Assembly (NCBI GenBank): GCA_015178975.1
Contig: WHVD01000051.1
Span: 248,001 to 312,000, forward strand
Direction: 5' to 3'
Length of the DNA stretch: 64,000 nt
Origin: Hysterangium stoloniferum
Lineage: Eukaryota > Basidiomycota > Agaricomycetes > Hysterangiales > Hysterangiaceae
Under the pieces are notes generated by a model. That model was not told the DNA's origin. It made no database searches and worked only from the letters and a program-made list of their open reading frames with translations. Shown in pieces: positions 12,161 to 22,189 of this stretch (positions are counted from its first letter, which is position 1; each line of letters opens with the position of its first letter). Both the position numbers and the translations under genes were made by a program.

Positions 12161-12641
12161 ATGTTGCTCACAGGGTACTCGGACGACCGTCTTCTGACGG
12201 GAGACTGGCGTCCGAGGAAGCCGTCGGCATTGATAGCGTCGTCTGCTCGTCCATTCCCAGACAGGTTGACACGACCAGGTCCACAAAATCCCTTTCCATC
12301 GACTGGTTTTCATTCAAGTTGTTACAAGACTCACTTCTAAAATAGCCCAATCATTTAAAAACAGTGCACCACGCGTGCTCATCGATCCAGAAATGGGTCA
12401 GAAACTTATGGCTACGAGAATTCAAGATCGTGCGGATGGGAAGCCCCAATTGAATCGTTCAAAGCTGGTGCATATTGAGACATTCTCATATACACTCCGC
12501 ATAGCGAAGAAGGCTGGGGAGCGTTTGGGCGTGTCGGGAGCTTGGGCTGTTCTGGTGCCGATATGGTCTCTGGTTTTATTTACATTCCTACATGGGTGCT
12601 CAAGGACGGTACCTATTACGCGTAAAAAACATAGTATTTAA
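12161..12641 (+). CDS. Possible small protein with a C-terminal membrane segment
   Basis: Not recognised. Two exons can be joined in phase: 12161-12278 and 12346-12641 (67-nt intron ending AAATAG), giving 137 residues. The middle is charged and compositionally protein-like (VLIDPEMGQKLMATRIQDR). A hydrophobic stretch (AWAVLVPIWSLVLFTFLHG) lies near the C terminus, as in a tail-anchored protein. A TATA box sits upstream and the gene would converge on the membrane-protein gene at 13212-14156. Against it: no family match, and splicing to further exons up to 13018 is equally possible. Treat as a candidate. Confidence 0.35.
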
Positions 12642-13211
12642 TATCTCTGGCATGTGCTCCCGATCGATTAGGCAAGGTGTGTGATTGCTTGAGGTCCGTC
12701 CCACTGCACGTTCAAACCCAATGCCATGCTAGCCAGCGTCCGACAGCGGCTGCTTCAGCTGCTTGGTCCTATGTCTGGATAGTGCGCTGGAATTGGACGG
12801 CGGCTTCGGTTGTTTGTAGTCCACACGAGTATATTCAACAAAGCGACAATATCAAGACCGTAATGCATATGTTCTTTTCGTTATTCCAATTCGTCTGGCA
12901 GGATGGCCCAACTTGTCGCAGTAATGGAGGACACGTGCAATGCAAGCACCCCAACTATTTGCTGAAAACAACACATTCTATCTACCACTTGTCACAGATT
13001 GAGAGAGAACCTCTTTGAAACGCTGCGTTGGACCACCATGTTATTGCGCTAATGAATGAGAAGCGGCATACGAAGGAGCAAGTTAAACCATCAAATATGT
13101 TTCTGCTAGACCGCTTAGCCTTGTTATAGTTAACGGAACATTGACATGGTAAATCGACAATAAAAATGGCATCTAACGTCCGCTGTCTGTATACTGTACA
13201 TTGTCCATCGA
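12642..13211. other. Region between convergent gene models
   Basis: Open on plus from 12677 to 13018 for a Trp/His/Cys-rich translation that resembles no family I know. It may be a further exon or 3' untranslated sequence of the upstream candidate. Nothing firm. Confidence 0.35.
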
Positions 13212-14156
13212 TCAACTGTCCATTTTGTAATTCCGATATGTTAAATAGAGGAAAAGCACCGAAATGAGCGTAATGAGTACCCAGAGCCGTCGAGCCAGAC
13301 CGTCCCATATTGTCCACCCCACCACTCCACAGCCAAGCGCAGCTGCACCCGCAATGGTGTAGAATATATCTCTTACCCACGGGAGTGCAACAAATTGTCC
13401 TAGTGCTTCTTCTTGTGTAAGGTAAACAGTAATCTCGCGCCAGGCTAGAACAAGATACGCCGAATACAGGACATGGAATATCTTCGAACGAGCATCGCCC
13501 ATCAAGCCTACAAAGGGGAGGGGCTCTATAATGATGAATAAAGTGATGACAAGTCCTGTTTGCACAGCGACGGGCATGTACCGCTCGTTGGATACGAAAG
13601 ATAAGAACCAGAAGGGACTGATAAGGAGGAATCCCCAGAAAAGGGACAGACTGAGCAGACCAACTACATGTTCAGTCAAGACATACATAATGACGAACTG
13701 CACAGGTAAATAAAGGACTTACGTCGTAAAAGCATGAAGCATGTGAACACGGGTCCTCCTAGCCGTTCAAGCTCAATCAGCCATGCGGCGTCCAATGCAT
13801 CCGCATGGGCGCGACAAACACTGCATGACACATTGTACGCTGAGTAGATTCTATTTACAAAGTGAGACTGTGTCTCTCTTGCCAGTTCCGGGTCTGTCGT
13901 TGGTAGGATCTGGTATGATGCGACCATCCGGTTAGCCTGGATCCGCGTCACGCCTGCCTCAAGAGATCTCAATACAATATAAGTGCCGATGATGGATTTG
14001 GCTTACAGAAGCAGGGGAAAGGTAAAATGTGGATGTCTCAGCTTCGCAAGTCACTTGGGCTTGCTGCGTGGCGGGATCACCGCTCACTCGGGTGAACTGC
14101 TGCATTTCATCATATTTGCTTACGTACTTCCTGTCACATTGTAGAAATTCTGTCAT
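13212..14156 (-). CDS. Multi-pass membrane protein of unknown function, 3 exons
   Basis: Family not recognised. Exons (minus): 14156-14007, 13957-13723, 13663-13212, introns 49 and 59 nt with consistent phases, 278 residues. The first 160 residues are hydrophilic with several Cys (CDRKY, CEAE, SCSVCRAHAD). The C-terminal half has about five membrane spans: after LLRLGLLSLSLFWGFLLI, around VQTGLVITLFIIIEPL, IFHVLYSAYLVLAW, FYTIAGAAALGCGVVGW and LWVLITLISVLFLYL. It ends RNYKMDS. A second in-frame ATG at 14105 is an alternative start. Regular exon phasing and long hydrophobic runs make this a real gene; the function is unknown. Confidence 0.7.
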
Positions 14157-14335
14157 ACAAACATACCCCACAACTTCTCTCTGTATGAACAATTCTACTT
14201 AAGTATTTATCAGAGCATGTGATCTGATTCACAATGGTGTGTCCAAGCCAGATGAAAGACGTCACTCAATTACTCTGAAACGTATAGGAATAGATATATA
14301 CTGGAACAAAGTCGGATCATATGAACCATTTGAAT

Positions 14336-14345
14336 GTGACGTCAC
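14336..14345. promoter_or_regulatory. CRE-type palindrome GTGACGTCAC
   Basis: Perfect palindrome containing TGACGTCA, the site bound by ATF/CREB-type bZIP factors. It is 180 bp upstream of the start of the minus-strand membrane-protein gene and could serve it. A second, longer one is at 28326. Confidence 0.4.
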
Positions 14346-14916
14346 GAACCTAGCGTTAAATAATACCCATATACAGACTCAGGACGTTTAGGCCGCTGTG
14401 AGGTAATGAAATAGTGATAATAGGGAGCTCCCCCGCCAGGCTCAGGCTCAATGACATCATGACAGAATTCCGGGAGCCTGAGAAAGCTTCGGACGTTTGC
14501 AACTGCTCCAAGTCGAATTGACTTCCAGCTCCAGAATCTCTTCCGTGACGGTGCCAATAAACGCTCGAGACTGAGGCGTGCCAGCGCCGGTGATCATGAG
14601 GCAGAACAGTCATTATGGGATAGTGTCGCTACGGTAGAATCCGTGAATGTACCTGCCATCTTTGGATTTGAATTCCATCAGAAGGTACAAGAGAACGGGG
14701 GCGTTTCAGTGTTGGTACGCATATGTTGCCGCCGCCTTTTAACAGGAGGTACGAGGCTTATTATGGCGTCGGGGCTGTGAACGATGTAGTAACGGGGAAT
14801 TTAAACGGCGCCTTGCTTGTATAGATACATACATACATGGCTTGGGCCTCGCTTTATCCGTCATATGTGCTTTCAGTAGTAATTCACATAGTCGGAGTAC
14901 ACTGTCAAAACATTCT

Positions 14917-14923
14917 TATAAAA
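14917..14923 (+). promoter_or_regulatory. TATA box of secreted-peptide gene 1
   Basis: TATAAAA 50 bp before the start codon at 14973, in a context conserved in all three copies (ATCCACTACTAG follows). Confidence 0.6.
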
Positions 14924-14972
14924 CCTAACATCCACTACTAGTTGACCCTCAACCAAGGTATTCGTCCTAACC

Positions 14973-15217
14973 ATGACTTCCCTTACCAAGATTTTCAGTC
15001 TTCTCGCCCTACTCTCCTTCGTCTCTGCGACTCCTGTTGTTAGAAGGCAGGATCCCTGTGAATTATTTTGTGATTTTGACCATCCTGTACGTTGTTGATC
15101 GTCACTGTGAGGCAATCTATTCATATTGATGTCCTCCAGTTCTGCCTGCTTTGCCCCCGGGATTCCATACCTCCACCAACCCCACGCAATCTTCCCCACG
15201 AGGCTCCCCTCGAGTAG
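14973..15217 (+). CDS. Small secreted four-cysteine peptide, copy 1
   Basis: Two exons, 14973-15086 and 15140-15217, 53-nt intron, 63 residues. Residues 1-19 (MTSLTKIFSLLALLSFVSA) form a clear signal peptide. Then TPVVRRQ gives a dibasic site of the kind kexin proteases cut, leaving a mature peptide of about 38 residues starting at Gln. Cysteines are arranged C-X3-C-X6-C-X2-C, followed by a Pro-rich tail (PRDSIPPPTPRN). The intron lies just before the third Cys in all three copies. Paralogues at 20725-20987 and 25500-25960 keep the signal, RRQ and Cys spacing but differ almost everywhere else in the mature part. Role unknown; effector, defence or signalling peptide are all possible. Confidence 0.7.
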
Positions 15218-15623
15218 CCCAAATTCACGACAATAAGCCCCTTTTTATCCGAGGTAGTAGAACTTATTTTAGGCAGCTTGCAAAGCTCAATTACTGAAGC
15301 AGGCAGTTTGATTTGCTTATTCGCAGATTGCCATCCATTATGTAGAATATTTTTTATCTCCCTCTTGATAAAGCCATTCTTTTGATGTTTCCTTTTGCTT
15401 TCGGTGTCCTCTTTTTTGATACTCCCCAATTTTATCGAGTTGGCACAAAGTGACAATGTCAGTGTTTTGTTGGTGGGGTTTAAAGCGATGTGTTTGAGTA
15501 ACAAGTCTGACCTTAATCTCGCCTTTAGGTTACTTATTATGCACCAGTAATGTAATAAGTATTCATGCATTGTAAAGCTCTTCAAGTCACACGATATGAG
15601 GTATTTTTCTCATTGTCAATATC

Positions 15624-16021
15624 TCACCTCCTGAAAATTGCCGTGTAAGTAGCACTCTGAGTAATCTTATGGGGACCCGTAACAGGAGTACCCATATCAC
15701 GCAAATTAATATTGATTTTTTGATTTATGGAATCATCATATATCAAGTAGTCATCTGCACAATGACATCCTGGTCCATTCCGCAAGGCGTATTCGCACAC
15801 TTGGGCATCGACCTGAGCAGCGAAAATCACTTGCCAAAAGCTTTGGGGTCAGGGGCGGTGACTTCAGAAGCTACCGGGATTCCAGAGTCCTCAGCGGTCC
15901 CGGTAGTGAGCTCCAACATGAGTGGCATGATGACCATCAGCAAGCCAGCCATCGAGCACACCTGCTGGAGGTTGAGCTTTTGAACATCCAAATAGCACGG
16001 TTGACGGGTGACGGTAAGCAA
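15624..16021 (-). CDS. Possible secreted protein fragment
   Basis: Not recognised. Two minus-strand frames lie end to end. The upstream one has a signal-like hydrophobic start (MAGLLMVIMPLMLELTTG, ATG near 15947) and continues EDSGIPVASEVTAPDPK; the downstream one (15624-15830) encodes VCEYALRNGPGCHC and DDYLIYDDS and ends AIFRR. I could not find a splice of normal length joining them, so this may be a decayed gene, two exons of a model I have not solved, or chance. Confidence 0.25.
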
Positions 16022-16215
16022 GAGGAGGAAGACACATTAGCCACCCCTTGCCGGGCATAACGAGGCTATTCGTGGATCCGGACACAGTTTAGCGGGTTAA
16101 AGTCCCAGTGACAACATCTGGCGAGCCCAAGGGCAGCAGGAAAGCAGCAGTGCCTGAAATGATACCTGGCTTCAAGGCGAATGCTTTAGAGACCTGTAAG
16201 TGTTCCCGCACATTC

Positions 16216-16515
16216 ATGCTCCACGAACGTACAGTCCAGTCTGCAGCACAGCTGGTGCGCATACAGTTCATTCTGCTCTGCAACTGGCAAGCAGTACTAT
16301 ACATACGTTTCAGTCTCCTTCGCAACTGGCAGATATTACTATGCATTCACTTTAGTCTGCTTCGCAGCCGGCAAGCAGTGCTACACAGACAGTTCGGTCT
16401 GCAGGGTGACCAGCACGCAGTTCCTTTGCATAGTTCGATCTATAATTTCAACCGATTTGCAGTTGCGTACTTGCATTGTAGTCTACACTTCAGCCGGCGT
16501 GCAGTACTGTGCTGA
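16216..16515 (+). repeat. 42-bp minisatellite, about six diverged copies
   Basis: A unit of 42 nt with core (T/C)GCAACTGGCAAGCAGTACTAT repeats from about 16216 to 16515; consecutive clear units begin near 16257, 16299 and 16341. As 42 is divisible by three, the frame stays open through it on plus, but the translation (repeated LLRNWQ-like motifs) looks incidental. It directly precedes the first DIRS-like body and is absent before the second. Confidence 0.65.
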
Positions 16516-16629
16516 CAGTCGTCCAAGTCTTTCAGTTTATCACAAGCAGGTTAGACTGAGGCGACCCGCACAGGCCGCAAAGCTGGCGGGTGTCAAAATT
16601 CATGGGCCAGCTAGGCTATGCTTCCCCCT

Positions 16630-19587
16630 ACTTCATCTTCAATCCACGAACATTCAATGTACTTATAGATTGTGATGTTTATATTTACAGTGATGCCGCG
16701 GAAAGTGGAAGAAGCTTTCAAAATTTTACATTACATGCCGTACACAGCGCTGACCACCGAAGCATGGCGGAAGGCTGAGAGGGGCATGGAAGAGTTTACA
16801 TTTTCGCCATCGGGCAGTATTATAGCTAAAGGTCTCGATCGCGAGAATGAGAGGGCCACCAGCGTCATCGACTGGCTGGCAGCAGCAGCCATGGTCGATT
16901 GCACGAGGGCGTGTGGTGGTGACGCGAGGGATGCACTTTCGGCATATCATTCTATCATCACAACGATCGCAAAATCACATGGCTGGGAAGTCCCCAGGGA
17001 ATACGATATTCAGCAGCATGAAGCCGCCGCCCGAAACCTATCTCACGACTTGAGTTGCTTGGGCAGTAACTCTCTGACGATTATGTTGACATGGGCAGCT
17101 CTTCAAACAGCAAAGCCCATCAGTCATCACCGCGAAAAAAAAAAAATACGCACTGAGAGGGAGAGACCCCACTGCTTCGGTGCGGAGCGCAGGGACATTT
17201 TCCAGCTGATCACAAACCCGAATCACAGCAGCAGGAAGGAGCGTTGCCCCGGTTGCACAAGATGCCAGGAAAAAACACACACTCATTGTTCCCAACGGCA
17301 AACAATTCTGTTTTAACCGGGCCATTGATTCACATTGCAAATGGGGAAGCAGCTGTAACAACACACACATGCAGCATCTGCTTCGAAGAAGGCCACGGAG
17401 CCGGCACTTGCACACAGCTCTGACCCGAGAGTGGTCACAACACCACTCGACCCAGTCAAGGTGGCATGTACATTAAGTATATACGGTATATTTCAGGACT
17501 GGCAACACATTATATTGGGTTCAATAAATGGATTTGACATTGGATTGAATGAACATATAACACGCACAATCATTTTTGAAAATCACAGATCATCATTATC
17601 AAATACGAACTTCATAGACCTGAACGAGCAGAAAGCCGGGCGTTACTCCAAAGACTTCACATCAGAAGACTTGGAGCGGGCTATTGGACCATTTCGGACG
17701 TCACCTTTGGGCTGGTACCCAAACCCAGTTCAGACAGTTTTTGACTGATTCAAAACCTTCCCTTCCCTCGAGGAGATCCAACATGTTCCTCGATAAACAG
17801 CACAATCAACTCCGATGATTTCCTGACAGAGTGAGGCACCTTTATGGAGGCGGCAACATTAATTTTGTCATTCCCAGAAGGTTTCATAGCAGCCACACTC
17901 GACATTTCAGTGGCATACAGGGTGACACCCATAAGACCAAACCAGCAAAATGCTTTTTGTATATACTGGAATGGCTTAGTCTACGTCGACGGGGCAGTGA
18001 TGTTCAGGCTGGCATCAAGTGCAGGAGTGTTTGGCAGCATAGCGGATATGCTGCTGGTTTTGTATAGGAAAGTTGGTTTTGGATGATTACTCAAGTGGGT
18101 GGACGATTTCTTGGCCATTCATCTCCCAGAATAGCTGTGAACAGAAGGAGATTTCATAGCCTTAATGGCACGGTTCGGAGTGCCATGGAGCAGGAGCAAA
18201 ACGAGACCATTTTCAACAGCGCAGAGATACATAGGCTTCATATGGAACTTGGAGACCAAAACAGTAACAGCGCCAGCGGAGAAACTAGAGGCCACCTTGA
18301 AACCGACCGAATGATGGACAGTAGATGGTGCACAATTCTCAACAAATGATGGAGCGAAGCTGCGTGGGAAGCTAGTCCACATCTCATCTATTTTTCCGTG
18401 AATAAAACCGTTTCTTCGCTCGATTGCATCATTCGCGAACAGTTTTCAATCGCGAAGGGCATTATTAAACCCTGATGGACGACCATTGGCCTGCTTGGAA
18501 ATGGGCATCCAGCTTCAAGGTAGGCCCGCGCTGCCAATGCGACATTGGTTGGGCAGAGGCAGTCGCAGTGGAGATGGGTCTAAGAATGGCGCTGCAGACC
18601 AAACTGGTACAACAGCGGCATCCGTCCCAATCGGTTTTAGTTCTGCGATCGGACAACGTTGGAGTGGCAGCAGTATCGAACAAAGGCTGCGCTCGCAGCA
18701 GAGAGACAAACAAGATTCTGAAGCTTTCCAATATTACACTCCTTCGCACTAGGGGCGGCAGCAGATTTGTCCTTTTTAGGAGAAAAATCAACAGCTGGGA
18801 CAGCATTTGAGACAATCCCGGTCAGCGTGATGAGGACATTCTTATCGGCAATTAGAGTCTGGCACATAGCACAGGGTTGGCCACCACCATTGTCAGAAGA
18901 CGAGCGGACCAGAATTGAGTAGTCACTCCGCCGCTGAGAGAACTTGCAAGGCAGCGCTCGAAAACGACCATCACGACCTCCGATAAAACGAAAGATGCTG
19001 TTCATGGTAAAGACATCCTTAAGTATAAATAAACCTTTTGACGCATGCATTTGGGCAGTGGCATCGTGCGCCTTTTGGGGATCAATGCGTTTCGGAGAGG
19101 TATCTGTGCCGCCCAGGTCACATTTCAATGTAAGAGAAAAAAACACCTGAAGCGAAAGGATGATTTTAATTAGTCAAGACGATGATGGGAAACGTTATGC
19201 GTGATCAACAAGAGATATGTCCGATAGAGGCACTGATCGACTTAGCAAGAGTGGTGTGGTGCCGACCGGACCTAATGATCCGCTATTTTGCTGGAGATAC
19301 AACAAAGCGTGAGGTTGGGGAACAACTTTCGGCCACTCCTTCCGTATTGGGGCGCTTCATTTTCCTTGGCAGAAGGAGTAGATCCTGAAATAAGCCTTCA
19401 AACAAATTACATCACGACACATAGGAAACATTAGGTCAGGTCAGCATCTGCCTAGGGTTGGGCAGGCGGCGTCATCTCGCCGCAGTCACAGGTAGATTTT
19501 TGGTGGGTGAGCGGCAAGTCTTCCCATGCATCCTCGGTAGAGCTAGTGCTCTCCCACTACCCAACCCTAGCAACTTATCTCTCAGCT
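16630..19587 (+). mobile_element. DIRS-like tyrosine-recombinase retrotransposon, broken copy A
   Basis: Fossil. Parts in order: gag-like region (VEEAFKILHYMPYTAL), a zinc knuckle (CSICFEEGHGAGTC), reverse transcriptase (SVAYRVTPIRPNQQNAFCIY then LLKWVDDFLAI), an RNase H region, and a tyrosine-recombinase-like segment (IRPNAHAFWGSMRFGEVSV type). The combination of RT with a tyrosine recombinase instead of a DDE integrase defines DIRS elements. Many breaks; not functional. It aligns over its whole length with copy B (22190-25233). The right boundary is taken where the two copies stop matching (TTATCTCTC). Confidence 0.8.
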
Positions 19588-19717
19588 ATTCCGGAGTGGA
19601 CGAGGCTGGACCTGCCTTTTCGGGACTTTTTCGGTGTCTGTTCGCACCCATAACCCACAGTGGGATATGGGTCCCCGTAAGATTATTTAGGGGTACATTA
19701 CTGCCGCATAATAAGTA

Positions 19718-20424
19718 CAGTCATACCCCTCGGTGGACGGCCCAGGGTATGGGTTATGAGGGGTCATGGGTTTGGAGAGGTATGCTAAAAATAGTCTCAA
19801 AAATCACGGAAAATTGTAAAAAATCTTAGAAAAAATCTTAGGATTATAGAATTATGCTAAACTACGCTACCAACGCAGATGTAGACTAAGTTGCATAATC
19901 CATCTATGATTTCTGAAAAAAGGCAGTTATAACAGTTTCTGTAGAACTTTTGCTTACCATTCCTGTAATTTCACCAAAACTCGGTCAAATTTCTTAAAAA
20001 GGAAATTTATATGCATACTAACAGATGCCGTGAGTGCTTATTCTGAGAATTCAGAGGGCCCAAGTCCAAGAGAACAAGTCCTGATATCAAGTTCTCAAAC
20101 TCTTACCCATTTTCAAACCCAGTGCTAGCAGTGGTAGAAATGATATTTTCAAGGGGAAAAAAAATTGTATAAGTTTACTAGGGGGCTATTCAGTAGGTGC
20201 AGTGGTGCATCGTTGATTATTTGACAATAAAATTAACGGATTACATCTAATTCAGTAGACAAAACCTATGAGTTTTGCCTGCCAAGGGGTATGGGTTACG
20301 GGTTATTGCAGACCTATGGGTTATGGTATGCAATTTCCTGCGAACCAAGTTGGTAGACAGTTCGAACTATGGGATATAAGTGGTTATGGGTTATCAGAGG
20401 TATGGGTTATGAGGGGTTCGACTG
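19718..20424. mobile_element. Tc1/mariner-type MITE, 707 bp, TA target site
   Basis: Termini CAGTCATACCCCTC and GAGGGGTTCGACTG are inverted repeats, flanked by TA on both sides (19716-19717, 20425-20426). Segment copies 1 and 3 keep the uninterrupted site (AAGTAACC on this strand), so the insertion and TA duplication are directly visible. The interior is AT-rich, with GGGTTATGGG motifs near both ends and no transposase: a non-autonomous element. Confidence 0.85.
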
Positions 20425-20724
20425 TAAGCTAAAGGCCAAAATAAGGTCACACTTGTTACTCAAACACATCACTTTAAACCCCACCAACAAAACACTGACA
20501 TTGTCAGTTTGTGCCAACTCGATAAAATTGGGGAGTATCAAAAAGAGGACATCGAAAGCAAAGGGAAACATCGAAAGGATGGCTTTATCAAGGTGATCAA
20601 AAATATTTTACATGATGGTTCGTGTCCATACAATCTGCGAGTAAGCAAATCAAACTGCCTGTTCCAGTAATTGAGCTTCGCAAGCTACGTAAAATAAGTT
20701 CTACTACCTCAGATAAAAATGTGC

Positions 20725-20987
20725 TTATTGTCGTGAATTTGCGCTACCGAGGGAAGCCTCGCGGGGGGGGTTGGGTGGGGGTGGAGGTACGGATTCCAGA
20801 CAAGATAGTGCTATGCAGGTCTGGAGGACATCAATATGAATAGGTTGCCTCACACTGGCGATCAACAACGTACAGCAGGGTGGGCAATACATAATGGGGA
20901 ACACCCGCCCTGCCTTCTAACGACAGGAGTCGCAGAGACAAAGGACAGTAGGGCGAAAAAACTGAAAATCTTGGTAAAGGAAGTCAT
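20725..20987 (-). CDS. Small secreted four-cysteine peptide, copy 2
   Basis: Exons (minus) 20987-20874 and 20820-20725, 53-nt intron, 69 residues. Signal peptide MTSFTKIFSFFALLSFVSA, then TPVVRRQ, then a mature part with cysteines C-X3-C-X6-C-X4-C (GGCSPLC, ATC, LSC). The tail is strongly Pro-rich (VPPPPPNPP) and the stop lies eight codons beyond that of copy 1. Exon 1 is exactly 114 nt, as in the other copies. A TATA box lies upstream at 21034-21040. Confidence 0.7.
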
Positions 20988-21033
20988 GGGTTAGGACGAA
21001 TACCATAATTGAGGCTAGATAGTGGATGTTGGG

Positions 21034-21040
21034 TTTTATA
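21034..21040 (-). promoter_or_regulatory. TATA box of secreted-peptide gene 2
   Basis: TATAAAA on minus, 47 bp before the start codon at 20987, matching the position in copies 1 and 3. Confidence 0.6.
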
Positions 21041-21247
21041 AGAACCCGTACTCCGGACCACGTGAATTACTACTGAAAGCACATGTGCGACATACGAAGC
21101 AAGCCAACATGAAGTATCTATCTATCTATGAAGTAAGGGGCTGTTTAAATTCCCTGCTACTACATCGTTCCCAGCCCCGAAGCCATAATAAACTTAGTAC
21201 ATCTCCTGTTAAAAGGCAGCGACAACATATGCGTACCAACACTGAAA

Positions 21248-21454
21248 CGCCCCCGCTCTCTTGTACCTTCTGATGGAATTCGAATCCTATGATGGCAGAG
21301 CCGCGGGTACATCCACGGATTCTACTGTGGCCATCTTCACAGAAGAGATTCTAGAGACGCCCCCGTCCTTCTGATGGAATTCGAATCCTGTGATGGCAGA
21401 GCCGCGGGTACATCCATGGATTCTACCGTAGCCATCGTCACAGAAGAGATTCTA
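21248..21454 (+). repeat. Tandem duplication of about 100 bp
   Basis: The block CGCCCCCG..TTCTGATGGAATTCG..AGAGATTCTAGAG occurs twice in a row; copy 1 of the segment has it once. It duplicates the start of the short divergent frame (MEFES.DGRAAG) upstream of secreted-peptide gene 2. Confidence 0.7.
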
Positions 21455-21640
21455 GAGCTGGAAATCAATTCGACTTGGAGCAGTTGCAAACGTCTGAAGC
21501 TCTCTCAGGCTCCCGGAATTCTCAAGTTCAACCATGATTCATGACATCATACTCACAGCCCGACCCTGAGCCTGAGCCTGGGGGAGTTCCCCATTCCATC
21601 TCAAATCACTATTTCATTAACTCATAGCAGCGTAAACGTA

Positions 21641-22189
21641 ACGCGCTTTGGCTCTCGGGAGTCTCTGTGGGTTAAGATGCTACAAGCGCTCAGTTATGTA
21701 TGGTATTATTTAACCAGGCTACGCTTGAGGGATTTCTGAGACGTCTTCTCGCTCAGGAAAAAAGAAGCGCATCGGACGGTGAAAACTCAAAGAAGGATCA
21801 AAGAATAAGCATTTCAAAGTCGGGATGCGACGAAGATTCACCCTTGGACTTCTCCTGTACCACTCGGGGGCGCTAGCGTCCGACAACTACGACTGTATTT
21901 ATGGAGGACTGCCCATACCTTCTTCAGAACAGCGCCGCCAACGCGTGCCTCCTGAAGGATCCGCACAGGCGAGAGTGTGATCTAGTACCCGTCACTGGAT
22001 GAATCATCTATGAAGGGAGTAATACTGAGGGGGTGATATATAAGCCCTATAAGCACGAGGCTAGTCGATCTTAGCTCCCCGATTGAGCTCCAAATGGGGT
22101 TTGGAGATCCTGGCACCAAATTACATTAATTGGCAACGATATCGACATAAACACACTCGACCTATATTCCCCTGCGGAGAGTTCCCCAC
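21641..22189. other. Unique spacer between repeat R2 and DIRS copy B
   Basis: No supported exon or repeat; joins the inverted segment to the second DIRS-like body. Confidence 0.4.

Larger units (their letters stand above)
14400..15620 (+). repeat. Segmental repeat R, copy 1 (carries a secreted-peptide gene)
   Basis: About 1.2 kb that recurs inverted at about 19590-21640 (interrupted by a MITE) and, in part, directly at 25236-26185. Each copy holds a small secreted-peptide gene with TATA promoter and a conserved 3' region. The promoter side of copies 1 and 2 also has a short divergent frame (start near 14678 here, 21273 in copy 2) whose product contains TEEILELE and NSTWSSCKR; I do not recognise it. 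Much of the 3' region is also open on the antisense strand (PTNKTLTLSLCANSIKLGS), so another gene may be hidden there. Confidence 0.75.
19590..21640 (-). repeat. Segmental repeat R, copy 2 (inverted, split by a MITE)
   Basis: Inverted relative to copies 1 and 3. 19590-19717 matches the far 3' part (as 26060-26185 in copy 3), 19718-20424 is an inserted MITE, and 20427-21640 matches the rest of copy 1 including secreted-peptide gene 2. Confidence 0.75.
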
